Positions 34,767 through 42,524 of a stretch of 51,351 nt of DNA are shown piece after piece (position 1 is the first letter of the stretch; every line of letters starts with the position of its first letter). Under the pieces are notes generated by a model. The model saw only the letters and a program-made list of their open reading frames with translations. It had not been told where the DNA came from and searched no databases. Origin of the DNA: Planctomycetaceae bacterium (GTDB lineage Bacteria > Planctomycetota > Planctomycetia > Planctomycetales > Planctomycetaceae); NCBI GenBank assembly GCA_021732785.1, contig JAKFUG010000017.1:1-51351 (forward strand), read 5' to 3'. A program made the position numbers and the translations under genes.

Positions 34767-36581
34767 TTACCGGGGGATGTCCGCAGGGGGCCCGAGTTCT
34801 TCCAGAATGATATCACCAAACCGGGCGAAACCGCTTCCTTCGGCAGCCAGCAGAAACTCGGGAATCGTCGGCGCGGGAGGCACGGATACCGATCCGAGCA
34901 GCGCCCCATCAATAGCGATATACCAGTCCCGCTCGTGACGTTCGAGGCGCAGTTCATGATCGCGCGCGGTATCGTTTTCCAAGGCACGCTCGGCAAGGAC
35001 GGTGATCAACGGTCCGTGATCGGCATCGCGCGTGCCGAGTTGAACCCGGCCCTTCATCAACCGAATCACGTTGCGTGGTGCCGTGCTCGCTTCTTTCGTG
35101 GAAACCACACCAAACTGCAACTCGGCGGCGTCCGCGGTGTGAACATTGGCGATCGTCAGGACCTGATATCCAACCAGCGGACGACGGATGTTTCCCGCGG
35201 GACGTAGCAGCGGATAACCAATCGAACCATTGGCTCCGGTCAGCAAGCGGCCCCCTTCGCCGTCGTCCTGACCGGGGATCCAGTTTCCCTTGATGATCCG
35301 CCAGCCTTGCAGTGATGTGCCGTTGTAACACGGCACGGCCCAGTTGGTGGGTTGCCAGGCGCGCGGGCCGGGTAATACGGGGGCCTTGCGAGTCCAATCC
35401 AAAGTGCTCGCAAGGAGAACCAGCATTCCCACTGCGAGAAACGCCACGATGGGAAGCCACCATCGACGTGGCGGCCACGGTGGAATCGGTCGGGATAATT
35501 TTTCGGTGTCGATGGGAATTGGAATGACGGCGGTGATGGCGGACATTCCTGCCGGTGTTTGCCCGTCGAGGTCCGCAAGAACGGCGTCGATCCGTTGCAG
35601 GACGGTGTCGTAATCCCCGAGTCGTTGGTCCGGATCACGGTGCAGCATGTCGCGGAGCAACACCTGTGAGCCCGGCGAAAGATCATCTCGGAAATCACTC
35701 GCCAGGGGCGGATCCTGATTCAATTTCACTGCGAAGACTTGCATGATCGCTAAGCCCTCGAATGGGGCGCGATCGGTGAGCAACTGATAAGCCGTCGCAC
35801 CGAGAGCATAAATGTCGGCTCGGTGATCCACCCGTGAACCGGCGAGTTGTTCCGGGGCCATGTACTGCGGACTGCCGACCGTGGCGTTGTCGCTCGTCAG
35901 TCGCGTGCGGTTGTCGACATCTTCCGCCAAAAGCGCTAATCCGAAGTCCGCGATCTTCACCAAGGGCAAGCCCTTGGGCAGCGGAAAGCCCGCCGGCGGT
36001 TTGGTCATCAACAGGTTGGCCGGTTTGATATCGCGGTGGATCACCCCCGCAGACGCCGCATACGCTAACCCCGCCGCTGCCTGGCGGATGATGCCCCACG
36101 CGGTGGCTTCGGGAACATTCGTGTGCCGGGCGAGCCACTCCGCCCCGTTTTCGCCATCGACGAATTCCATCGCCAGGTACAGCCGCCCGTGATGACGTCC
36201 GAAGTCGTACGCGGTCACCAGATGCGGATGAACCAACCGGCCGAGCGAGCGGGCTTCCTGCTCAAAACGAGCCAGCGCCGCGCTTGAGGCGTCGGCACCC
36301 AGCAACACCGTTTTCAGGGCAATGACACGATCAAACGCCAGTTGCCGGGCCCGATAGACGACGCCCATGCCCCCGTGTCCGAGATGCGACAGTAATTCAT
36401 AACCGGGAACAATGTCCTTCGGATGGAGCAGCGATTCCACAATGTCGCGCTGGGCTGCGGTCATGATACCCGCGGACGTCAACCTGCCGGTGTCCGCTTG
36501 TGCGAATTGCGTGACGGCATCCGGGGGGACAAACCCTTCGCGAACGGCAATCGACAGGAACGCTTCGGACGGAGCAGACAT
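34767..36581 (-). CDS. Transmembrane Ser/Thr protein kinase with DUF1080/LamG-like extracytoplasmic domain
   Basis: 604 residues. After about 60 leading residues the kinase domain starts (YELLSHLGHGGMGVVYRARQ). The Gly-rich loop is at 68-73, Lys90 in VIALK is the ATP-binding lysine, HRDIKPAN at 182-189 holds the catalytic Asp184 and DFG is at 212-214; all key residues are present. SPQYMAPEQL marks the activation segment. One membrane helix (about 374-391, WWLPIVAFLAVGMLVLLAS) separates it from a C-terminal domain (414-600) that starts YNGTSLQGWRI and resembles the jelly-roll of DUF1080 (3-keto-disaccharide hydrolase) proteins. This looks like a receptor kinase that may sense a carbohydrate (inference). 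It is followed by the ABC transporter genes on the same strand. Confidence 0.88.
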   Translation of the reverse strand: MSAPSEAFLSIAVREGFVPPDAVTQFAQADTGRLTSAGIMTAAQRDIVESLLHPKDIVPGYELLSHLGHGGMGVVYRARQLAFDRVIALKTVLLGADASSAALARFEQEARSLGRLVHPHLVTAYDFGRHHGRLYLAMEFVDGENGAEWLARHTNVPEATAWGIIRQAAAGLAYAASAGVIHRDIKPANLLMTKPPAGFPLPKGLPLVKIADFGLALLAEDVDNRTRLTSDNATVGSPQYMAPEQLAGSRVDHRADIYALGATAYQLLTDRAPFEGLAIMQVFAVKLNQDPPLASDFRDDLSPGSQVLLRDMLHRDPDQRLGDYDTVLQRIDAVLADLDGQTPAGMSAITAVIPIPIDTEKLSRPIPPWPPRRWWLPIVAFLAVGMLVLLASTLDWTRKAPVLPGPRAWQPTNWAVPCYNGTSLQGWRIIKGNWIPGQDDGEGGRLLTGANGSIGYPLLRPAGNIRRPLVGYQVLTIANVHTADAAELQFGVVSTKEASTAPRNVIRLMKGRVQLGTRDADHGPLITVLAERALENDTARDHELRLERHERDWYIAIDGALLGSVSVPPAPTIPEFLLAAEGSGFARFGDIILEELGPPADIPR

Positions 36582-36650
36582 TGCGGACTCGGACCGTGAG
36601 ATTCACAACTCAAGCCGACAGCCCACCATGCCGAGCCGCGGTGCGATTGA

Positions 36651-37277
36651 TCATACCGCTTGTTCCAGCACAAAGAGCGCACTATCGGCCCGCAGATTTG
36701 CGGCCCAGGCCCGCGGCGCGGCGATCCCGCGAATGACGGGGATCTCGCTCACCACCCGCAGTCGCATCTCCTGCACCAGATCGCGGAAGTCGATCATCGA
36801 CAGGAAGTGCAGGTTCGGTGTGTTGTACCAATCGTACGGGAGCGCGGTCGTCATGGGTGCCCGACCTTGCAACAGGATTTGCAGCCGCACGCGCCAATGA
36901 CCGAAGTTGGGCACCACCACGAGCGTCTGTCGGGCCACGCGCAGCATCTGCCGCAACAGGTCCTGCGGCTTGAGAACCTGCTGCAATGTCTGGCTGAGGA
37001 CCGCGTAATCGAACGACGCATCGGGGACTTCTCCCAATCCCTCATCCAAGTCCGCCTGCAAAACCGGGACGCCTTTGCGAATGGCTTCGAGGACTTGTGT
37101 GTGATCGAGCTCGATCCCCTGAATGGAGCACTTGCGCTCATCGCGCAAGCGGCACAACAACCGACCATCGCCGCAGCCCAAGTCGAGCACGCGGCTCCCT
37201 TCGGCAACATGCGCGAGAATCAGCCGGTCAATCAAAGCCGCTTCGGGATCGGCAACGCAGTAGCGTTTTTTGGGCAT
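36651..37277 (-). CDS. metW: MetW family class I methyltransferase
   Basis: 208 residues. The SAM-binding motif I is VLDLGCGDGRLL, and the family pattern is clear: GIELD as motif II, FDYAVLSQTLQQVLKPQDLLRQMLRV and VVPNFGHWRVRLQILLQGRAPMTTALPYDWYNTPNLHFLSMIDFRDL, all typical of MetW. In other bacteria MetW partners MetX (homoserine O-acetyltransferase) in methionine biosynthesis; no metX is seen in this window, so its role here is inferred from family only. The ATG at 37277 (MPKKRYC) has GAGG six bases upstream; an upstream TTG is also open. It is on the same strand as, and upstream of, the kinase gene. Confidence 0.88.
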   Translation of the reverse strand: MPKKRYCVADPEAALIDRLILAHVAEGSRVLDLGCGDGRLLCRLRDERKCSIQGIELDHTQVLEAIRKGVPVLQADLDEGLGEVPDASFDYAVLSQTLQQVLKPQDLLRQMLRVARQTLVVVPNFGHWRVRLQILLQGRAPMTTALPYDWYNTPNLHFLSMIDFRDLVQEMRLRVVSEIPVIRGIAAPRAWAANLRADSALFVLEQAV

Positions 37278-37330
37278 CGATCGCCTCAATCCTTACAGAT
37301 TCCCGGTTCGATGAGGAATCGCGCCGCGGT

Positions 37331-38179
37331 CTACTTCAGGATTTCCGCCCGCAGACGCTGCAACAAAGCGGCCGCGGTGCCGATATCGCGTTTTTGACGG
37401 TCGCGATCATGGGCGATTTCTCGTTCGATCGTCAGCGGGCCGCGGTAACCCAAATCGAGCAAGGTCCGCAGGTACGTCTCCATGCCGACGTCCCCTTCGC
37501 CGAGCGCAACTTCGCTGCCCCATGCCGTGCCGCGGACATCGAGCGGGGCCCACTTGGCGTCTTTGCAATGCACACTGCGAACCAGGTGGCCGACTTTCTG
37601 CAGCGCTTCGATCGGGTTGCCGGTGCCGTAGAGAATCATGTTTGCCGGGTCGAAATTGATGAACAGGTTCGACCGGCCGACATCGCCGATAAATTCGAGC
37701 AGATGGTCCGCCGTTTCCTGACCGGTTTCCAGATGCACGTTCTGCCCGTTTTTGGCGACATGATCGAGCAGATCGCGCGTTCCCGTGAGCAGCGATTGAT
37801 AACTCGCCGAGCCGCGTTCCGGAACAAAGCCAATGTGCAACCCGACGGCGGGGCAACCGAGCAGCTTGGCGAAGTCGGAGATTTCCTTCATCTCCTGAAT
37901 GCGCGCCGCGCGGGTGGCCTCGGGGACCAAACCGACCGTGCGGGCCGTGGTGGCGATATCGGCGTAGCTTTCGCCTTCGAAGCCGCCGAACACGCACGTG
38001 ATGGTAATCCCGGCGTCCTGGCAACGCTTCAGAAAGGCATCCGCCGCAGCTTTCGTCCGCGTTTCCTGATGCGGGGCATGCACCTGTACGCTGGGAATGC
38101 CCAATTCTTTCGCGACATCCAAATGAACACCAAGACCAGCATCCACCGAAGCGAACACGCCAATCGACCACGGCTGCAT
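37331..38179 (-). CDS. Sugar phosphate isomerase/epimerase (xylose isomerase-like TIM barrel)
   Basis: 282 residues forming an AP endonuclease 2 / xylose isomerase-like TIM barrel. Signature strands include WSIGVFASVDAGLGVHLDVAKELGIPSVQVHAP, VGLHIGFVP, VHLETGQETADHLLEFI, LFINFDPANMILYG, VRSVHCKDAKW and GPLTIEREI. The Glu, Asp, His and Glu residues in these strands fit a divalent-metal site. Members convert sugars or inositols; the actual substrate cannot be read off the sequence. No signal peptide is visible. The ATG at 38179 has GGAG about seven bases upstream; the longer open frame is repeat-containing intergenic sequence and is discarded. It lies 50 bases upstream of metW on the same strand, but no metabolic link is evident. 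Confidence 0.87.
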   Translation of the reverse strand: MQPWSIGVFASVDAGLGVHLDVAKELGIPSVQVHAPHQETRTKAAADAFLKRCQDAGITITCVFGGFEGESYADIATTARTVGLVPEATRAARIQEMKEISDFAKLLGCPAVGLHIGFVPERGSASYQSLLTGTRDLLDHVAKNGQNVHLETGQETADHLLEFIGDVGRSNLFINFDPANMILYGTGNPIEALQKVGHLVRSVHCKDAKWAPLDVRGTAWGSEVALGEGDVGMETYLRTLLDLGYRGPLTIEREIAHDRDRQKRDIGTAAALLQRLRAEILK

Positions 38180-38330
38180 CGTCCGTCTCCTCACCAATCG
38201 GGTCACCAGATGATTTGATCGACCATGATGATACGCCACGCCTTGCCAGTGAACCAGTGATGCCGCGGAAGGTTTGTCACGGGGGCATTCGGTGTTTGGT
38301 GGGAAACATTCCTGAACAATTCCGGACTTT

Positions 38331-38547
38331 GGAGCCCCAACGGGGTGAGATTCGATAGCCCAGCCCGAGGTCTTCCGAAGGGCTGGGTTCGTGATCGCCA
38401 TGCACCCGCAACCCCACCGGGGCGTGACTCTTTCCGGATAAAGCGTTGCGCCCCCGTTGGGGCTTGGCAAGGTCCTCCAATCCGTTGACCCAGGGCTGCG
38501 CGAGGACGCTTCGCCCTGGGCTATCGAATCGCGCCCCCTTCGGGGCT
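38331..38547. repeat. Composite palindromic region in a 518-base intergenic gap
   Basis: The gap between two divergently transcribed genes (38180-38697) contains a mosaic of nested palindromes. GGAGCCCCAACGGGG (38331-38345) is followed by a hairpin CCCAGCCC/GGGCTGGG. CCCCACCGGGG and GCGCCCCCGTTGGGGC follow, then CCCAGGGC/GCCCTGGG (38489-38520). The motif ATTCGATAGCCCAG at about 38350 reappears inverted as CTGGGCTATCGAAT at 38516-38529, so the whole block is a large imperfect inverted repeat. I see no gene, tRNA or clear promoter in the remaining bases. Confidence 0.75.
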
Positions 38548-38697
38548 GTAGGCCAACCTTTCCGCGACAGCCAGTCACCGGAGGCACCCGATTGTCACTT
38601 GGGCGCGTAAGGCGGGCAGTGTTGCGAAGCCTCGTCCATCTCGGCAGCATGGTTCTGTTTCGTCACGTCCTGTTCTCGTTTGCCGTGATTGACCACT

Positions 38698-39885
38698 ATG
38701 ACCGTGCCGACATTTGCCTATCTCGCAGAAGGACGATTGTTCCTTCAATCTCCGGGGGCCGACGCGCACGAAGTCGTCAGCGCGTTCGTGCAGGATTTCG
38801 AAGAGCGCCAGGCGAAACAGCAAAAGTTGCACGGCTGGAAAGGCGAGAGCCAGGTCTGGGGCGAAATGGGGATGTCGGCCCCGCAGATGGCCCAATGGAA
38901 TCAGGCGACCGCGGGGCGACGGACCGTCAAGTTTCGCAGCCTCGACCACGGCCCGGCGGACGGCGAACTCACCTACCTCGTCGACTTCGGCAGCATGACC
39001 GGCCTGTTTCAGTACGATCCCAAAACCGAACAGGAACGCCGGCTCTTTCACCGCAACAATTTCCCCGCGCAAGACCTCTGCCGACAGCCGACACACGGCC
39101 GCATCGCCATTTCCGTTTCGCAGGAGGATGGCACGAAACGGCTCGCGATTTGTGAAGCCGACGGTTGCCGCCCGCGGGAAATCACGTTCGGCGATTCCGT
39201 TGACGAAATGCCCCGCTGGCGGCACGACGGATCAGACCAGATGGTGTTCCAGTCCGCGGGAATCGGCCGCGATGCGAATGGGTTCGCGTCGGTGCTGGGA
39301 CCGTATGCGATTCAGCGACTCGATCTGAAATCGGAAGCGGTGACCACCGTCATCGAAGACGATCAATTCGATTACCTGCAACCGACGGAACTCGCCGACG
39401 GGACGTTGTACTATCTGCGACGGCCGTATCAGCCGGGCGTTCGTCGCCAAAGCATTTGGACCGAGATGGTGGATATTCTGTTGATTCCGTACCGTCTCGC
39501 GCGGGCCGGATATTACTTTCTGAACTTCTTTTCGATGATGTTTTCCGGTCAACCGCTGCGCACCGCGGGCGGGCCGGAACGACCAGCGGATCCCAACACC
39601 CGCATGCTCTCCCTGTGGGGACAAATGATCGACACGCGCAAGCAGATGGCGAAAAGTAAAAAGACTGACGATCAAGGCCTCGTCCCGAAAGACTGGCAGC
39701 TCGTTCGCCGTTCGCCCGCGGGGACCGAAGACGTCCTCGCCTCCGGCGTGCTGACGTTTGACATCAACGTCAACGGCGAACTCCTCTACACCAACGGCCG
39801 CCAAATCTGGCTGCGAAAACCGGACGGCACAACCGAAAAACTCGGGACGGATCACTTCATCGAACGGGTGCTGATCGTCGGATGA
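38698..39885 (+). CDS. WD40-like beta-propeller protein, function unknown
   Basis: 395 residues. The repeated pattern of short strands ending D-P-K-T or D-L-K-S (GLFQYDPKTEQERRLFH, AIQRLDLKSEAVTTVIEDD, IWLRKPDGTTEKLG) and phrases such as DEMPRWRHDGSDQMVFQS resemble TolB/PD40-type propeller blades. A hydrophobic stretch at about 255-290 (VDILLIPYRLARAGYYFLNFFSMMF) interrupts the propeller and may lie on or in a membrane. There is no N-terminal signal. The ATG at 38698 is chosen over a TTG nine bases upstream. It is followed after about 100 bases by the MBOAT gene, but I see no functional link. Not assigned to any named family. Confidence 0.7.
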   Translation: MTVPTFAYLAEGRLFLQSPGADAHEVVSAFVQDFEERQAKQQKLHGWKGESQVWGEMGMSAPQMAQWNQATAGRRTVKFRSLDHGPADGELTYLVDFGSMTGLFQYDPKTEQERRLFHRNNFPAQDLCRQPTHGRIAISVSQEDGTKRLAICEADGCRPREITFGDSVDEMPRWRHDGSDQMVFQSAGIGRDANGFASVLGPYAIQRLDLKSEAVTTVIEDDQFDYLQPTELADGTLYYLRRPYQPGVRRQSIWTEMVDILLIPYRLARAGYYFLNFFSMMFSGQPLRTAGGPERPADPNTRMLSLWGQMIDTRKQMAKSKKTDDQGLVPKDWQLVRRSPAGTEDVLASGVLTFDINVNGELLYTNGRQIWLRKPDGTTEKLGTDHFIERVLIVG

Positions 39886-39981
39886 GAATCGGGCGCGAGT
39901 TCGCTTTCGGACAGGGATCGCAGACGACTGAAACCGCGCGCTCGCATCGCTTTAAGAAGCCGGGACGGAACGAGGAAGCGA

Positions 39982-41400
39982 ATGAGTTTTACGGAAATCA
40001 TTTTCGTTCCCTTTCTGCTGATCGTTTTGTGTGCGTTTGCATTCGCCCGGCATCGCCCGCAACTGCAGTTGGTCGTTCTTCTGATCGCCAGCTTTGTCTT
40101 CTATTCCTGGTGGCGTGCCGATTGTGTGATTCTGTTGCTCATGCCGGCCTTGATTGATTACGCCACCGGAAAGCTGATTTATCGTTCCGACTCAACAAAA
40201 ATTCGCCGATTCTGGCTGGGTCTCAGCCTCGTCTCCAATCTGCTGTTTCTGGGGTACTTCAAATATTTCAACTGGATGTTGAATGATTTCAATTGGCTTC
40301 TTTCCAACTTTGATGTCCTGCCGTTCGACAATCCGCCCATTGTGTTACCAGTGGGGATTTCGTTCTACACGTTCATGACGATGAGCTACACGATCGACAT
40401 CTATCGGCGCGAAATCGAACCTTGTCACTCCCTGCTGCGCTATCTGGTGTTCATCTCTTTTTTTCCGCATCTGGTGGCGGGTCCGATTCTTCGAGCCAAG
40501 GATTTGCTGCCGCAGTTACAGGGCAACCTCGCCGCGCGGAGTGACCCCTCGGGACTGTGGCTGATGCTCTACGGGTTCGTCAAGAAGCTGTTCATTGCGG
40601 ACTTTCTTGGCGCCCAAGTGGTGAATCCCACTTTCGCCGATATGGCCGCATGTTCGAAGGCGGAATTGATTTTGGCAACGTACGGGTTTGCCTTTCAGAT
40701 CTTTCTAGATTTCTCCAGTTACAGCGATATTGCAATCGGGCTGGGTCGACTGTTTGGCGTGTCGCTCCCGGTCAATTTTCGATCCCCCTACTCTTCGACC
40801 AATGCTCAGGAGTTTTGGAGGCGATGGCATATCTCGCTGAGCACCTGGTTTCGCGACTATCTATACATTCCTCTCGGTGGTGCAAGGGGTTCGCAATGGC
40901 TGCAGTTCCGGAATTTGACACTCACGATGCTCCTTGCCGGACTCTGGCACGGAGCCAATGCCACGTTTCTCGTGTGGGGCAGCCTGCATGCCTTATATCT
41001 GTGCGTGTTCCATGCGTTTCATCGCGAGCTTCAACAAGGGAAGTTTGTGTGGTGGCACTCGATTCCCCAATGGCTACGGGCTTTTTTGTTCTTTCAACTC
41101 CTCTGTCTGGCCTGGGTTTTCTTTCGGCTTCCCAGCCTTGAAGCCTGCCTGGAATACTTTCTCGCCGTCGCGAGTCACGATTGGCTCACCAGCTTCCGTC
41201 CGCTGAAATGGACGGGGCTGTTCGCGGGAGCGCTCTTCTTCACGTTCGTGCTCGAAGCCCGGCTGGACCGAATTGTAGCCACGCTCTCACGGCTGCCGCC
41301 AATTTGTTGTGCAGCGGCTTATCAGTTGCTGTTCATCAGCATTTATTGGACGGACGCCTCGCGGATCGGTCATCAAGTGTTTATCTATTTCCAGTTTTAA
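39982..41400 (+). CDS. MBOAT family O-acyltransferase, AlgI-like
   Basis: 472 residues with about 11 hydrophobic helices. MBOAT hallmarks are present: LPVGISFYTFMTMSYTIDIYR, FISFFPHLVAGPILR, FSSYSDIAIGLGRLFG, the FWRRWHISLSTWFRDYLYIPLGG motif with His283, and the active-site His323 in LAGLWHGANATFLVWGSLHA. Members such as AlgI pass acetyl groups across the membrane to partners that O-acetylate exopolysaccharides, cell-wall polymers or lipids. The SGNH-like gene starts seven bases after the stop, so the two form an O-acetylation module; the polymer acted on is unknown. Third positions look less GC-rich than in most neighbours, which may point to a different history. Confidence 0.92.
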   Translation: MSFTEIIFVPFLLIVLCAFAFARHRPQLQLVVLLIASFVFYSWWRADCVILLLMPALIDYATGKLIYRSDSTKIRRFWLGLSLVSNLLFLGYFKYFNWMLNDFNWLLSNFDVLPFDNPPIVLPVGISFYTFMTMSYTIDIYRREIEPCHSLLRYLVFISFFPHLVAGPILRAKDLLPQLQGNLAARSDPSGLWLMLYGFVKKLFIADFLGAQVVNPTFADMAACSKAELILATYGFAFQIFLDFSSYSDIAIGLGRLFGVSLPVNFRSPYSSTNAQEFWRRWHISLSTWFRDYLYIPLGGARGSQWLQFRNLTLTMLLAGLWHGANATFLVWGSLHALYLCVFHAFHRELQQGKFVWWHSIPQWLRAFLFFQLLCLAWVFFRLPSLEACLEYFLAVASHDWLTSFRPLKWTGLFAGALFFTFVLEARLDRIVATLSRLPPICCAAAYQLLFISIYWTDASRIGHQVFIYFQF

Positions 41401-41406
41401 GTAACT

Positions 41407-42438
41407 ATGATGCGATACACTATTAATACCATGTTGTATTTGGCTGCCTTATGGGGACTTTCCGCAGGCGTCTATGTCGTCGCGCCGGACCTTCGCTATT
41501 TCGGCGATATCTGGAAGTTTCGTTGGATTCAACGCGAAATGACGCAGGACCGCGGTATTCCGACGATCTTCACTCCGCCGTCGAACGGTGCGGACTACGA
41601 TTATGTGTTCAGCGGCTCGTCGCACATCTGGAACAATATCGATGCCGCTATGGCGGGGCGGGAAATCGGCGGTTCGGAACGATCGGTAGTCAGCCTCGGC
41701 TCTTATTTGTACGGTCGCGATTTACATGCGATGATCGCATTGGACTTTCTTCGGCGCAACCGAGTCCGCAACCTCGTTATTGAATGTTGGGATAAAGAAT
41801 ATGACCGCGTCCATAATCATTACTCACATTTATGCACGCCGGTTGATGTCTTTCAACACGCCCGCTACCAATCACTCTTCGCTTCCGACGGCTGGAATTT
41901 TCAAGGAGATTTCAAACAGCCCTTGTCGTTCTCCTTCGAGTGCTTCGCGATGATAGGCGTGCGGGGATATACGCTGCCGATTGCGCTGGGCACGAATTCT
42001 CATTGGGATCAGCGGGAACGCATGGAAATCTACGACCAATACCGCGGTTCATGGCCGATGGAAGACGTGCAGGCCTCGGCGGCATTTCTGCGTGATAACA
42101 CGATCTTCACAGATCCGCCTGTCCCCGTCGAAGATGACCAGTACGGCGATAGCCCGCAGCGCGACCGAACGGTTTGGCATCATGAGCTCAGTCGACTGAC
42201 AGACTACTGTCATCAGCACGGGGTTCGCGTGATCTTTGTATTCGCTCCCAGCCGAGAGAATGCCGTTCCTTCCGAAGCGTATCTGGACTACCTTCGGTCA
42301 CTTGGCGGCGAGATCATTTCCTTCCCGCGTCACCTTATGATCGACCCCGCTTATTGGCGCGATCGGGGCCATCTCAACAAAGAAGGCTGTCGGCTGATGA
42401 CGGAATACTTTATCGAGCGCGAACGCACGGCCCGGTAG
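41407..42438 (+). CDS. SGNH-hydrolase-like partner of the MBOAT acyltransferase
   Basis: 343 residues. One N-terminal hydrophobic helix (about 8-27) anchors the protein, leaving a periplasmic domain. The segment YDYVFSGSSHIWNN (Gly70-Ser-Ser-His) looks like block I of SGNH/DltD-type enzymes, with Ser71 or Ser72 as nucleophile. The C-terminal W-R-D-R-G-H-L-N (Asp319, His322) matches the D-x-x-H block V. VRVIFVFAPSRENAVPSEAYLDYLRSLGG sits where AlgJ/AlgX-type proteins have a similar strand. It therefore probably transfers acetyl groups delivered by the MBOAT protein encoded seven bases upstream. Overall similarity to a named family is weak, so the assignment rests on motifs and context. Codon use is AT-richer than usual here. 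Confidence 0.75.
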   Translation: MMRYTINTMLYLAALWGLSAGVYVVAPDLRYFGDIWKFRWIQREMTQDRGIPTIFTPPSNGADYDYVFSGSSHIWNNIDAAMAGREIGGSERSVVSLGSYLYGRDLHAMIALDFLRRNRVRNLVIECWDKEYDRVHNHYSHLCTPVDVFQHARYQSLFASDGWNFQGDFKQPLSFSFECFAMIGVRGYTLPIALGTNSHWDQRERMEIYDQYRGSWPMEDVQASAAFLRDNTIFTDPPVPVEDDQYGDSPQRDRTVWHHELSRLTDYCHQHGVRVIFVFAPSRENAVPSEAYLDYLRSLGGEIISFPRHLMIDPAYWRDRGHLNKEGCRLMTEYFIERERTAR

Positions 42439-42524
42439 CGGTCTTCGACACGAGACGGCAACGGATCATCGCGCGTAGGTCAACGCCTGTCCATTGCCGC
42501 GCATCTGACCACAACGAATGCGTA

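Noticed and set aside
36651-37277. A methionine-biosynthesis operon around metW
   Set aside because: No metX, metB or similar gene is adjacent; the neighbours are a kinase and a TIM-barrel isomerase.
38180-38650. An N-terminal extension of the sugar isomerase-like protein through the intergenic repeats
   Set aside because: The extension translates the hairpins; the ATG at 38179 has a ribosome site and begins the known fold.
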